Below, piece after piece: positions 34,473 to 47,400 of a stretch of DNA of 64,000 bases. Source of the DNA: Crocodylus rhombifer (lineage: Eukaryota > Chordata > Crocodylia > Crocodylidae); assembly GCA_038503035.1 (NCBI GenBank), contig JAVSML010000944.1, forward strand, positions 248,001 through 312,000, written 5' to 3'. The position numbers and the translations under genes were made by a program. The notes under the pieces were generated by a model. The model did no database searches, was not told the origin of the DNA, and worked only from the letters and a program-made list of their open reading frames with translations. Position 1 is the stretch's first letter; each line of letters begins with the position of its first letter.

Positions 34473-34900
34473 ATGAGTGCTGCTTCTGCATTACACAGCA
34501 GCTCAGGGACCAAAAGCAGGTGGAAGTCATCTGTACAAGTCCTGTCCCTCTTCCAGCCACCTCCCAGAAATGGAAAGAAGCACGCTCATCCTGAGTTGGA
34601 GAACAGCCCAAGGAAAAATACCCACTTTCAAAAAGATGGTGAGAAATCAGTGGCAGCCTTCGGGTGGGGAAGAGAAAGAAACTCCCAACTGCCTCAAAAA
34701 GTGGGGTTGGTTGGAGCACTACAGGGGAATTTTGTCACACAATTACAGCAACTAGCCTATGCATATATCTCAGTTCCTGGTATGGTGACTTCCGAGAAAA
34801 TATATGGTGAACTGGAAAAAGCCAGCAGGAACTAAAAAGCTCAATTTCTTCGCCTGGTGGGAAAACACTGGCAACAAATTAACTGTCTAAGACAGGCCTC
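34473..34900 (+). pseudogene. possible hAT transposase C-terminal (dimerisation) relic
   Basis: The plus frame 34473-34835 (120 codons) ends with QLQQLAYAYISVPGMVTSEK then IYGELEKASRN. After the stop, the same stretch in another frame gives RLVGKHWQQINCL. The order (L)A..YxSVP..(T)SEK.. then RLxGKH..QL resembles the hATC domain at the end of hAT/ZBED-type transposases. The first 80 residues show no clear match. A decayed fragment if real; the resemblance is short and from memory. Confidence 0.3.
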
Positions 34901-36904
34901 TTGAGAATCTGAGTTGGGCATATGGTAATAAAAGTGACATTTTGGCCTACTCAAAATATAACTATCCCTCTTTAACATCTCAAAAACATATGCTGAAATT
35001 CTGACAACTCTGCTTTGACTATCCAAGGAAATATGAAGAGATTTTAATGACCAAGGAAATGGTAAGCCCTGTCAATCACTGCTACTGTGAAACTGTTAGC
35101 TATTGGCTAGCTAATTAATAGTCACTAAATGGTTAAAAGTAAGGTTTTGTTTGGGTTTTTTTTAAATGCACACATAGAACAGGACTCTACAGGAAAAATC
35201 TGCAAACTGTGAACATGAAATATTAGATGGTGAGCCAGTTACAGCCCCTTGGGGAATTTCTCCAACTCTGCTCAAATAAATTGCCTTTAGGTACAACGAA
35301 CCATGGTTGCTAACAGCCCCAATTTAACTAGGACTGTCCCTGGTTTTTTACATTTAGAGAAGGGAGCTGGAGGTGTGGGGAGAGAGCAAAACTGAACAAA
35401 CAAAACCAAAATGTTGACATCTGGGAGTCAACATCTTACATCTAAACAAGACACCCAGAAATACTTTTACTCACTAAAGGTCTCTGGAAGCTTGCTGCAA
35501 CCTGTATTCACTCAGGAGAAACATCTCCACCCATATTACACATTTGATAACAAAACATTAAATTTTGTGCACAAGAGAGGTTTTAAATATAACATACTTT
35601 CCCGGTTGGGAATGTGAATATTCTTTTCTTACACACTCTATTTGAGAAAGAAAACCCCTCTAGCAAGCTTCTACCTCGACCAATCTTTACTTTCTTTTAA
35701 TGATGTTTATTATATTTGAAGGTTGTTCCAGTGACTTCATGGAAACTAAAACCTGTCGCCTCCTATACGATGGAAACTGATGGCATGGCAACCTGCCAAG
35801 CAACTTCAGGATGCCTCTGGACACACTGTAGAATAATCTGAGCTCTTCACTGCCACATACACGCACAGTTTGTGTATGTGGGGAAGTTATTCATTCTGAG
35901 AAGAAAATTACAGATAGTCTGAATCACAAATGAGTCCCTGAGCTATATTTGTGCTATGCAATGCACAGATGAAAACTCCCTGAAACCAACAGCAGACTCA
36001 AGACAGTAAGGGCACTTGCTACACTGCCTCTATGGGTCAGCCCAAGAACATCACTGAGAAGAAAGCCCCCACCTATTTTGCTCTCAGCTGAGCATATGCT
36101 AAAACCCCAGTGTAACTGGTTTCGGATGGCAGTGTAACTGGTTTCGGATGGTTCTGAGCACAGCCGCAGCACTGGTCGCAGGCTCAGAGCCAGGGATGCC
36201 TCTCAAAGGTACTGCAACACTCATCACAGAGTCTGTTGTAGACATGCCCCGAATCACACATTTGAGGGGTAAAATCAGGTTACTTTTCAGTGGATTCATA
36301 CATTATAATCCAGCTAGATGGACATAGACAAATTTGCAGCACTCCCTTAAAGCCTCCTTTCATCTGAACACTTCAGATTTCAATGGCAAATCAAGCTTGA
36401 TTTGCTTGACTCTGAACCAGTGACTCTAACAGCTTGACAGGAAGTCCAACTACATGGCTCAGGATAGGCCGAGAAAGACTTCAACAAACTATAAAATGTT
36501 GATATAACTCTATAGGGCAATTTAATATTAATTGATCAGAACATTTAAAGAAATCTATTAAAGCAGATGTATTAATAGTATAAAAATACCACATTGCATT
36601 GGGGTCCATTTTTAGGACAACTCTGCTACTGAACCGATGTTGCACTCCTGGAGGCGGCATTTAAATCAGTGTTTTGGTAAGTATAATATTAAAACTAACT
36701 GCTTTGGATGAAAATTGTTATATTAAGCAGTAAAAACCTTTGCTAAATATAGCTTGCATTTTTAGACAGGGTATTTTTGAATATAAATACATGACAATTT
36801 CATTTGCATATGAAATACTATTACATTATATTGATGTCATTACAAATGTTTGCTAAAAACTATTTTTTCTTTGGCTATTGATATTTCCTCTCATTCACTT
36901 GAAT
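34901..36904. other. non-coding; contains one perfect tandem duplication
   Basis: Apart from the 22-bp duplication at 36108-36151, I see only AT-rich sequence with no gene or nameable repeat. Confidence 0.4.
36108..36151 (+). repeat. perfect 22-bp tandem duplication
   Basis: Two consecutive identical units beginning cagtgtaactggtttc (36108-36129 and 36130-36151). No further copies, so a recent local duplication or a replication or assembly slip. Confidence 0.9.
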
Positions 36905-38118
36905 TACTACTCAGAACTAAATTAAATACTAAAAAGTCACCAGGACCAAATGGCATTTACCTGAGACGAACTCAAAGGAGAAATGGAAGAACTGTTAGCA
37001 GTACTATGTAACCTATTGTTAAAAAAGGCCTCTGTGCCAGAGCACTGGTGGGTTCCAACATAACACCCAATTTCAGAAAGGGCTCCAGAGGTGATTCTGG
37101 GAACTACAGACCAGTGGGTCTCACTTCCATCCTTCACAAATTAGTAGAATCTAAAATAAAAAAATAAAAGCAGTAGTCATATAGACAAATAGGATCTGCT
37201 GGGGAAGAGTCAGCCTCGTTTCTGTAAAGGGAACTCTTGCCTCATCAGTTTGCTGGAATTCTTTGAGGGTGTTAACAAGCATGTGGACAAGGGGGATCCA
37301 GTTGATGTAATGAATCAGGATTTTCAAAAACAGATTTCAACAGGGTGCCTCACTAAAGGCTTTTCAAAAAAACAGAGTTGCCACAGGATTGGAGGGAAGG
37401 TTTTTCATGGACTTAAAGCTGGTTCAAAGATTGGAAGTAAAGGATAGAGCTAAATGGCCACTATTCAGGGTGGAGGGATGTCAAAAGCAGGGTTCATTCT
37501 ACAAGGATCTGTGCTGGGCCCAGTTTTGTTCAACATTTTCATCAATAAGCCAGAAATGGGGGTACACAGTAAAATCTCCAAGTTTGCAGATGACACTAAA
37601 ATTATTCTGGGAAATCAAGTCCCAAGCTACAGAGAAGACATACAGAAAGATCTCAAGCTAAGCAAAAAAAGGCAAAAAGATGAAAGATGAACTTCAGTGC
37701 TGACAAGTAATGCACCTGGGAAAAATGACTTGTTATTTTACACACTGCTGAGTACTCAACTAGTTGCATGACTCGAGAAAGAAACCTTGGAGTCACTCTA
37801 GATAGTCCTCTTAAAACTTCAGCTCAAATGTGAGGCAGTGACCAAAAAAGCTAATAAAATGTTGGGTATCAAAAGGGAATTGGGAAAAAACAACTTAAAA
37901 ATATTAAATACCATCCTGGCACTATACAAACCCATGGTGCACTCATATCTTGAATACTGTGAGCCTTTCTGGCCTCTGCATCTCAAAAAAGGATGTAGAA
38001 GAATTAGAAAAGATTCAGAGACAGGTCACCAAAACAATCAGGGGTATGGAACCATTGCCTTACCAGGAGAGACTGAAAAGATAGGAGTTTTCAGTTTGGA
38101 AAAGAAAAGGCTGAAGGT
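36905..38118 (+). mobile_element. CR1/L3-type LINE, internal and 3' RT fragment
   Basis: Broken RT frames in order: KSPGPNGI near 36935, SGNYRPVGLTSILHKLVES near 37095, KISKFADDTKIILG (37570-37610, intact FADD box), then TKKANKMLGIKRELGKNNLK and YLEYCEPFWPLHLKKG (37838-38000) and GVFSLEKKRLK at 38085-38118. The order and spacing fit an L3/CR1 RT from fingers to C-terminus with several frameshifts. The 3' UTR is missing. Confidence 0.85.
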
Positions 38119-39482
38119 ATGATAGGATGCAGGAGAGGAGCACACCCCTCTCCTCTCCTGGATCCAGTTTTCTATGTGCCTTTTGACCACTTCTGATCAT
38201 AAGGTTTGGCCCACTTGTTAAAAAAAAGGGGAGTACTCGAAGACTTTGTTCATTCTCAAAAGTTGTGCCAAAGTATAAAGGGGTACAACCGTCTTGGAGT
38301 GAACACAGACATGAGGATAAGAGGGAGGATAGGACAGAAACAGGCCATGCTACAAAAAAGCTGTCTTGGATAGGTATAACTGCATCCATACCAGGGGCTG
38401 TGTCAATACATCTAGAAATCTCACACAAATAGAAATTATACCAGTAAAAAAACTTGAGTATATAGACAGATTTAAGCCAAGGATTTGCAATTCAGTTGAT
38501 TCATCTTATTTCAGGAATGAGCAGCCACTCAGTCACCATGGTGGTATAAAAAGCCAAAGGAACAATTCTTACTACTGTAGTAAATGATACAAATATAGTA
38601 GGCAACTCACATCCACAGCAATATTGTGCCCAGGCCAGTCATGAATTTTCAGTTTCACTACACGCAGTAGCTAACCACACAGGCAGTGGAAAGAAAAATT
38701 CAAACCAGTGAAATTTGCTACAGGAACAAGTAATACCTGGTGATTAAATTAATTAAGATATAGAATAATTGTTCCTACATGTACAAACTGGACTAGATGA
38801 CAATAAATAAATATCACCAGAGTGAACTTAATAAATTCTCAATAAAATGAATGTAGTAATGGTGAAACCAAGACCTGCTTCACCAAACCATCTCTAACGT
38901 AGTAAAGTTTCATATTTTGAGGGGTAGTTGAGGCAAACCCCAAACCACTTTATTATTACACTTCATGCTACAGAGACATTCGCATGACAACTGCTGTAGC
39001 ATAAATGAATTCCTTGCAAAATGCATTTCCTTCTTTTTATTAGTCTCCAAGGTATATATTTAATGTTTTGTGGCCACTTAGATATCTGCTTTCCATTCAT
39101 GGTTACAACTTCTTCAGAAGAAGGCAAAGATGTTTTAAAAGTATTTACATTGGATAAGAACATTAAAATGACTATGCTGGAGCAGCAGCATAATGAGCTG
39201 AGTTGGTGCCTGAAGCCAACCCTGTGGGAGAGTTGTGGGGTGATGGGAAGGCGGGGGCACAGGTTCTGATCGTGGAGGGAGGCAGGGCAGCAGCCCTTAT
39301 CCACACCCAGGTCCAGCTGAGCTGTTGCATCTGTGCATGCTCTACCTGCCCTGGCTGCTGCTCTTAAAGTAACAGCATCTGGGAACCATTTTGTTGTTCC
39401 TGGAATGGCAATGCTGCTGGGGCACCAGCACTGCTGCTAACTTGGTGCTCAGGGTGGGTGTCCCTCTCACCCACCCCTAGTT
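38119..39482. other. non-coding; possible DNA-transposon relic at 38160-38470
   Basis: A small inverted repeat (caggagaggag / ctcctctcctg, 38130-38159) is followed by words such as 'ggtataactgcatccatacc' and 'attataccagtaaaaaa' that recall an old terminal-inverted-repeat element. From 39190 to 39480 composition becomes GC-rich ('ctgctgctcttaaagtaaca') without a recognisable family. Confidence 0.3.
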
Positions 39483-39872
39483 ACACTGCTGTGCTAGACC
39501 AAACCTGAGGTCCATCTAGCCCAGTATCCTGTTTCAGATGGTGGCAAGTCGCAACTTAGGAAGAGTATTAGAAACAGGTCTCATCTGAAGTGATCTATTT
39601 ACTTTTGTACACTCCCAGTAATAAACAGCAGGTTAGATCCCTACTGTTGCTTCTAAAAAGACCTTGATAGAGCTATCCTCCATAGGTTTGTCATATCTCT
39701 TTTTGAACCCATTATACTACTGGGCTCCATACCATCCTGTGGTAATGAGTTCCATATTTAATTATGCATGATATAAAGAGTATTTTCTGATGTTTGTCCT
39801 AAACACTTGCTACGTAACAATTTCTTTGGCTATCTCTTAAAGGCTGCTAGAAAGAATATCTGACTTTGGATC
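39483..39872 (-). mobile_element. L3/CR1-type LINE 3' fragment
   Basis: On the plus strand it reads the complement of a LINE terminus: 'gaggtccatctagcccagta' 'tcctgtttcagatggtggca', then 'atcctgtggtaatgagttcc' (complement codes for the GNSLPQD-like block). Old and diverged. A sense-strand scrap of the same family lies at 42915-42985. Confidence 0.6.
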
Positions 39873-40005
39873 ACATCAGTATTATCCTGCTGCAAGGCTC
39901 ATTGTGCAAGAAACTGACCAAGAAGGCTAATAAGAAAAATATGAAATCATTTCCAGTCATGCCATCCAATCTAAAAATGCTTCACTACAGTTTATTTCTA
40001 TAAAA

Positions 40006-40321
40006 CACGGGTGTCAATCATAAGGCCTGTGAAACTTCTTTATCTGGTCTGTTGGTCTACCAGCAGGCACCAGAAGTTGAGGCATGGTTGCCTCAGAATT
40101 CAGGACCTTTTAGCCCCCCTAGGTATTGCCAGTGATGGTGAGCTTGGTCCACCAATGCTGTCCCAGACATGATCCTTCAGACCCTTTGCTGCTGCCTGAC
40201 ATGCTACTGCTACTGTCACAGTGGCTACCGTGGCAGCCTTCATGTCCCAGATTCATTATGCTCACAAGAAGCTCTGCAGTCTAGACATGGCCCAGGGTCC
40301 TGGGTGAATTCATCATCCTTG
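40006..40321. mobile_element. non-autonomous hAT (Charlie-like) element, 316 bp, 8-bp duplication with one mismatch
   Basis: Starts CACGGGTGTCAATCATAAGG (cf. hAT ends CAGGGGTGTCAAAC) and ends CATCATCCTTG. It is flanked by CTATAAAA (39998-40005) and CTTTAAAA (40322-40329), an 8-bp duplication with one difference. No transposase frame. Confidence 0.65.
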
Positions 40322-40329
40322 CTTTAAAA

Positions 40330-41839
40330 TGTTCCATGTGTGAAAATGTAATATGAAATCAAAAAGCTGGGATAGCCACATAGTCAGTTTAATTACATAT
40401 ATCAAGATAGGGTACAGGTAATACTTAGATTTCTTGTCATATCCAGAACTCCAAGGAAATGGAGCATCTCTTAATGCAGCTTTCATCTTCCTTTCTTGAT
40501 CTATACTATTAGATCATATTTCTGTCTGGAATCATCATTAAAAAAATGAATACGCTAGGCATTATATTGCACAACTGCCCATTTCATATCAATGGAAATT
40601 TGGAAGGATTTTTCAGGTAAGCTTAAATACTAGTTTGTAATCTTTTTTTTACCTGCATGTTTTGTTCCTATGAATTATTCTATAGTCATCAAAGGCAGTG
40701 ATAAAAATGATGACAGTTCATTGTTTCAAGGCAACTTCAAACAGAAGTACACACTACAATTGGGTGTCTTCAGAATTTTTACCAAGTAATAAAAACCCTT
40801 GTGGGTATAAACTATGGAAGTTAGGAAAACTCAGGGTCAACATTTCTTGATGGGTTACATTGTCTTTCTACCACTTTTAACTGAGGCAATCAATTCATTG
40901 GGCAAGAGGCTAGAAAACCTGACTGCCAGGCCCTCATAGTTCCAGCCACTTCATCAACGAACTTTAAACATGAGAGGTCAGTGGCTCAGCTCCTGGACTA
41001 CTGCAGATGTCAGACTGCAAACACAGTACACCTGTCACACAGGCATCTCAATTTCTTCCATTCCCATGAACCAAGCTCCACCTAAACTAGTTTTTCTACT
41101 GAAAACCCTCCTCTCCCTTGCTGAGACAGCATGGTAGATTGATACCTCCAGCTCTGTTCCCTTGCACCATGTCTTGACACAGCTGTCATGCCTCCCTTTC
41201 GCTATTCTTTTCTCTTTGGAGTCCCTCTCTTCTTGACTCCCTATCTTTCCTATTCTTTACCTTCCTTTGCTGACACTTCTTCTACCCTCTCTTATTCCTC
41301 TGACACCACTCTCTGATCCTTCACTTACTAGGTGTCTGCATGCACTTTGGGTTGGGACATGCAATGGTGCCACCCAAAGCCGGAATGGTCAGAGTAGCAG
41401 AGAGGAGCAACCAAAATGTATGTCTGCACCCCCTGCCCTTCAGATACATCAGATGCAGAAGGTGCAGGAAGTGGAAGCTGTTTTTAAGGCAACAGTGAGC
41501 AATTAATTCAGCTGAAGGGCTGCTTAATGAGTTTTGGTGAGCTGTTGGGGGTCACAATGGTAGCCCCACCCTTTGACAGGTGTCCCGCTCCCTGGTCACT
41601 GTCTTGGAACCGGAAGTCCAGCCCCTAACCCCTGACCTTTGCCAATGAGAGTCCCTCCCTTTGCCCTGGAAGCATAGCTTGGAACCAGAAAAAAATCATA
41701 CTAAAAATCAAACAGCTACTATAACATTTTAATTTCAAAAAATATTTTTGTCCTGATTTACATGTGTTTGCATAACATATATAGAGGCAACTGCATAATA
41801 GCTCAAAATAAAGTCTTACTCTTTATATTGTTTGGGGAT
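40330..41839. other. non-coding
   Basis: AT-rich to 41000, then mixed composition. A pyrimidine-rich run lies at 41185-41300. No gene or nameable repeat recognised. Confidence 0.4.
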
Positions 41840-42590
41840 ATAGCTGTATGTGGATAGGTGTGAAGGGTACATGGGGTTCCTGCACGATAGAGACAGAAGC
41901 TTGGGCCTGCTCTCTGCCACCACATGTAGCTCCCAGAGCTTGGCTGGGATGGCATGAACAGGGATCAAACTGGCCTGGTTCCATCATGCAGAGTTCCCTG
42001 CCACTACCAGAGGAGTCCTGGGAGCTGTACATGGCATCAGGGAGCAGGGACAGCTGCCTTGCTCCATCACACCGGGCTTCCTGCGGCAGTGCATGGCTCT
42101 GGCTGTGTCCTGGGAGCTGCACACAGGCCACAGGGAGCCCAGTGCAAAGGAACTGGGCTGGCCCTGCACTCCCACCTGACCCAGTCTCCATGCTCCTACC
42201 ACCCTACCCAGCGTGGGCCCCACGCTCTTGGCTCTGCGTTTTCACTGGCCCCGCCCCATGCTCTAGGCACCCACCGCCTGCTGCCACTTCCCTATCTGTT
42301 GCCCAAAGTGCTGCAGCAGTAACAGGAGGAAGAGCTAAGTAGTTGCTTGAGCAGCTGCAACAGTAGCAGCAATGGTCCCCCCTTGGAAGCTGTGTGCACT
42401 GCCTGGGGCTGGGGCTGGGGCCAGAGCCCTCGCATGGGTGAAGGTGGGAGCACAGCGTGCTGGCCCAGCAGGAGTGGGCAGGGCTCGGCCCCATGTGGAG
42501 CACAGGAGGGGCAGCTGCAGGCCAGGCCAGATGCAATTATTTAGTAGGCTGGATCCAGCCTGAGGGGCTGTATTTGGCCCACCCCCATTT
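41840..42590. repeat. GC-rich block of unknown origin, possibly a decayed DNA element
   Basis: Clearly richer in G+C than the flanks and rich in CTG/CAG words, with overlapping open frames in several registers on both strands (for example 41848-42342 plus, 41823-42191 minus). Frames open on both strands at once indicate composition, not coding. The right edge 'ggggctgtatttggcccacc' resembles a hAT-type end (GGGTGGGCCAAATAC in reverse), but I could not find the matching left end. A short G-rich tandem (ggggctggggctgggg) lies at 42405-42422. Confidence 0.4.
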
Positions 42591-42914
42591 TAAGGAGTTA
42601 CAGAATAGCATGTTTTTGGGGAGTAACAGTAGATTTGGGGTCTTGAAGGTCTTATTATGAAAACTGAACCTCCCTTTTAACACACCACTATAAACCTATG
42701 TGGCACTCCTTGTGTGGCCTGCCTCTCTACAATGAGCAGAGCAGTTTCAGAAAAGTAGGAAAACTATCATTATTCTCTTACTTCAGGGTATTCCAATTGC
42801 TGCAAAGGCCATAAAGAAATCTTCTCTTCCATGGACAGCACTGCACAGCTGCTTTGGTGCATTATGTTTTATTTGGTTTCCTTCTCCTGAAACATAAGTT
42901 ATTGTGCACTACTG

Positions 42915-42985
42915 GAAGAAAGATGATGGACTTGATGAATCAGTTGTCTGATCTGATATGGCAAGTCCTCTGTTTCTAACAAAAA
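42915..42985 (+). mobile_element. L3/CR1-type 3' scrap
   Basis: Reads 'gatgatggacttgatgaatc' 'agttgtctgatctgatatgg' 'caagtcctctgtttct', the sense counterpart of the 39.48-kb fragment's terminus. Confidence 0.5.
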
Positions 42986-44328
42986 GACATAGTTTATGCT
43001 TTGCTGTAATGTTCCTCTTAACTGTATTTTAGTGTTCACAGTCCCTTAGGAACAACTGACTGCTGACAATACAGGTGTAAGGACTTTACTACATCTCCTA
43101 TATTCCAGAAACATGATCTATCATCACAGCCACTAGAGGATTTCACTGCTCAACCATTATCAAGTGAATGTACAGAACACATGTTGGTATATGGACCTTA
43201 ATTTTAGGAAAAAAAATTCTAGTTTGCCTGTCAACTATAAAACATGTGCAGATGGTCACAACTCCTTACAAATGTGAAGAAGCCACAGGATTGAGGAAAG
43301 GATACCAAGAGTACTTGCAAAAGGCAGTATGGGATGACCAATATTATACCCTGATAGTGCATTCTTCATTCCAAATGATTCTAAAATACCCCAAGATGCA
43401 TATGCATGTGTGCACACAGAACAATGAAATGGAGGTGACTCTGGATGAATGTTAAGCAACTGGCTCAAGTGGCACAAGCAACGTACTACATAGCATAATT
43501 AAAAGAAATGACAGAGACAAGGTGATTGTACTACTTTAAAATGAAAACAAAACAAAAAAAACTAAGGTATTTTTAATGTCCATGCAGACATGACAAGGCC
43601 TTAGTGCTAAAAGGTTTTTTTATGGTTTGGTAAATAGCCAGGAATTCAACCTATTCATGTCCCTCAAAAAGAAGAGGAACTGATTCAACCATAGTGCAGC
43701 TAGAACCACCAACTCCAAGGAGATTACTTTATTACACACCAAGGTTTTAAACAACCATGCCATCCCCTCCAGTTGCACATTACAATACATGTGTTTTCCA
43801 ATTAATCTCTCTTCCAAAGCCATACTATTCTTGCAAATCTTGTAACATGTAAGTAACAAAGTAATGGTGAAAAATTAGTTTCCCTTTAACCTTTGGCACT
43901 CAAAGATATCAAACAATTTGAGAGGGCAATTGTATATTTGCCTTTTTATATGCTCTATATGTCCATCTAGAAAGGCATGTGAAAAAACTATAGAACACTA
44001 TAAAAACCTGCATTACAAATTAAACAACGATTAGTATTTTGAATGAAGCAAACCCTGGTTTTTATACATACATGAGTACACTACAACCAGGAAGCCTCTT
44101 GGGATAGAGCACAAGATAATACTCTGAATTTCATTCACCACTGTGTTACTTCAGTTTTATGCTGGATTATATTGATCACAGTTGAGTTGTACTGGCACAC
44201 AAGACAATGGTATATCAGATTCCTTGTGTAAAACTAAATTAAGAGACCTGGTCACAGATGTGATCTTATGACTAGAGACACCAAACTGGTTTAGAGAAGG
44301 GGTGGAGCATGCAAGTAACAGGACTTAC
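42986..44328. other. non-coding, probably TTC7A intron
   Basis: Follows the donor of the TTC7A exon at 44329 on the minus strand. AT-rich with no repeat recognised. No downstream TTC7A exon was found here. Confidence 0.4.
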
Positions 44329-44489
44329 CTAAAGCTCTCTGGGTACTCAGTGAGAGCCATGTTGATGATATCCAGTGCATGATGATACTGCTTTTGGGCT
44401 GAAAAAAGGAGGGCCAACAGATGAAGCGAATTTATATCATCTTTGCACAGTTTCAGGGCTTCTTGGAGGTGTTCTATTGCATCAGTAAT
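44329..44489 (-). CDS. TTC7A: TTC7A internal exon (161 bp, tetratricopeptide region)
   Basis: TTC7A (tetratricopeptide repeat protein 7A) is a helical scaffold that, with EFR3 and FAM126/hyccin proteins, anchors PI4KA at the plasma membrane for PI4P synthesis. On the minus strand the acceptor TTTTTTCAG is followed by ATT ACT GAT, and the exon closes at AGC TTT AG|GTAAGT. It encodes 53 whole codons plus two bases, entering in phase 0. The peptide starts [15 protein letters not shown] and holds [13 protein letters not shown] and [16 protein letters not shown], a TPR pair of helices. The [10 protein letters not shown] wording and the neighbouring exon's ILYVSMQLALVRQ fit TTC7A better than the paralogue TTC7B, as far as I recall both. 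No stop or frameshift. The next exon should start by completing the codon AG|N; I did not find it. Confidence 0.88.
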
Positions 44490-47400
44490 CTGAAAAAACA
44501 AGAAATGTTTTCCCACCAATCACATATCTGACCTCTTCCCCAAAGCTATGAGCACATATAGCTGTTGGAAATCTTGACATCTTATTGGGAACATTGTAGA
44601 AAAACAGACTTTTGTAAACACTTTAACAGCCAGCCCAAGCCAACAGGCTGCATAGCCAGTGAAACACAATTAAAAATCTTGAAGATGAAGAGTTTTTACA
44701 CCCCTATAAAGCAGCTGGCATGCAACTATTACTACGAGATATCAGAAGGGGTAGGAGACATAGTCCAATGCTCCCCCTGTTTTAGCACTGTGGTTGGGTG
44801 CTGTGTGCAGCCCCATTAGTTATGCCCTAAACATACAACATTCCCATTTTCATGATGTAGCTTAGGGAACTGTGATAGTTTCTTTGCTCAGTGTCAACAT
44901 ATACATTTCTGTTGTACTTGGCCTCTTATGACAGCTATACAATGCCCTTCACCATTTAGCCCAAGACAAGAAAAGTAGATTATGAAAGTCCAAGGGTTAG
45001 ATACGCTTAAGGTTCAAAATGCTGTCAGGAAAGAGAAATGTTCATTATCTGCTCAGTAAAATACAGTCCTGACATCCACCACAACAGAATGTCATTAGAA
45101 TCACATCCTATATGGTAGAAACCTTAACAAGTATCACGTGTGCAAATATGCCATGAAATCTGTGGTCATATATCCTATCTTTACATTGTCTGCTCAAAAA
45201 AAGGAATGTCTGAACACCACATTTGTCCTTTGATCACTTGTAAGTTTTGTGGGGGGACTTTGTTACCACACAGATGTTGGGCACTGACCATTTCGAGCAA
45301 ACATGCCTCTCTAAGGAGGTGAATAGGTGAGAGAGACAAGGGGGAAGAGCAGTGAACCCAACATCGCATCTCTTGCAGGCCACGGTGTTTGTTCATTTAC
45401 ATGCCCAGGGCTAGATCGTGCCAGTTATGTATGTTCCAGAGTAGAAAGTGTTATCAAGCCATATCACCCCTATGCTTAGTAAAGTGTTGCACCTCAAGAT
45501 GGCACAATCCCAGCCAGGTATGAGGTGCTGCAGCTGATTCACCCCAGATGCATGCAATCTGCTGTAAGCAAGGCTCTTCTTCCTCTTGCCTACACTGGAG
45601 AAGGACAGAGGGAACACTCCTTTATGAATATATAGAGAAACCCTGCAAAACCTATGGACTACCCACCCCTAAAGAATTGCAAACTGAACTCCCTCACTCG
45701 CCTTTGTACTGCTGTAAAAAAAAAAACCTAGTGCAGGAACTACAGACAGGAGAGCTTTTGTTACACTACATCAACAGTTATAAATAACACTGCAGGTATG
45801 ATTGAGGCATACCAATTAACCCAGTCAAAACAGTGCCATAACCCAGGCTTTACTATCTTTCTCAAGGTTGATCATTCAGACACTGATACCTTTCCTGTTT
45901 ACTTCCTTCAAAACTAAAATGTCCACATTGCCAAGGTGGGGGCGAAAGGAATTAATTAGAAAAATACAGGAACTCCTCTCCCTGCCCTGAGATTACAGAG
46001 AGCCTTGAACGTCAGTACAGATAAATTTAAAGGGGGACAATTTGCACCTACCCTCTTATTAATGTCAACACAACATTTAAGAATGCATTACATCTGTGGG
46101 CACAAATTTGATTCGTGAATCAGCCTGCTTAAGTTTTATGAAGGCAAACTGCTATCCCCACAATTCTGGCATATGATTTAATGGAGGCTGATTGGCACTT
46201 TGCCCTATAAAAGGAAATCAGAAACTCTCCATACAGCTTTAGCTGCAATGAGGTACCCTGAAGTCAGTCCCAGTCACCTTTTCAGACTCTGAGGCTGATT
46301 GTCTCGTGATGCCAAAAAAACATCACCTAAAACTTACTTTTCATTCATCTGTGGATTAGACCTTTCCTTTCAGTGGTTATATGTCTGGTGACTAACTTTT
46401 CCACTTAGCACTATCTGATCAAAGACCTAGAAGCACAGCTATATTACTTGTTAGATTTCTCCTTACTTAAAATTTAATTTTAATCCCAGGTTCTCATCTA
46501 ATACAGCAGATTAGAAATGCACTTTGGAGAAAAAAAATATAACTGCATTTATTTGAGCAGGTAAAGAAGCTACCTTTCATCTGTTTAAGCTAATGTCTCT
46601 CTAATTAACAACTATTTTTCCTTCCAACAAAAATACAGCACTTTAATTAGAAGGTAGTCTTGGTCTCCGAGTTTCAAGCAATGGTTTGATTTTGAATATC
46701 ACTCATGCTTGCCTGCCACATGATTGTTTAGCTAAAGCCAGAAAGTTTTTCAGCACTGTAACAATATTACTAGCCCACACAGTGTCCTCCCACTACTGCA
46801 CAATTAGAAACACTGGACAAACACAGCTAAGAAAAAGAGCATGCAATAGCATCAACATGCTCTATTCCTTTGCTGCAAGCCTTGAACAGGTCAACCTGGA
46901 ATAGGCCAAACTTCTCAGAGAAGTTGTGAGGCAAATTTCCAGAACAATAAACCATGTTTGGCAGAAGTCAAAGCAAACTTCTTTGGAAAGGCAGAGACCA
47001 GCTCTCTATTGACAGATGCCACAGCTTATTAATTTAAGTAGCTATGTAACATGAGAAACATGGAAGCTGGCAGCCCAGATGGTGTTCTGAAACCTCAGGG
47101 CTGTATCATACGTATGTTGCCAGCTTAAATTCCCTGCCAATGCTGAGCTTAACAGCAATTCTATCTTAGCTGGACCATGAATCCTTGTGGGGCCTACAAC
47201 AGGAAGATGCTACTTTCACCCATTTCATCATTCAGTTAGTAAACCAGAAACATTTTGCAGAGAACATGTGCATACTTCTATTTATGTTGTAATGACTAAG
47301 CAGCAAAGATATTGCTATAAAACACAAATGGAGCCTTTCAACACTGCCAAAACAGGGCTGCGAACAGGGATATGCAGATTGCAGCCTCTTATTTTGATAC

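Noticed and set aside
41823..42536. Several overlapping frames of 60-164 codons on both strands
   Set aside because: Open on both strands and in several registers at once because of high GC; no family resemblance, so not called as genes.
41860..42540. CpG-island promoter
   Set aside because: GC-rich but CpG is sparse by eye and no gene start adjoins it.
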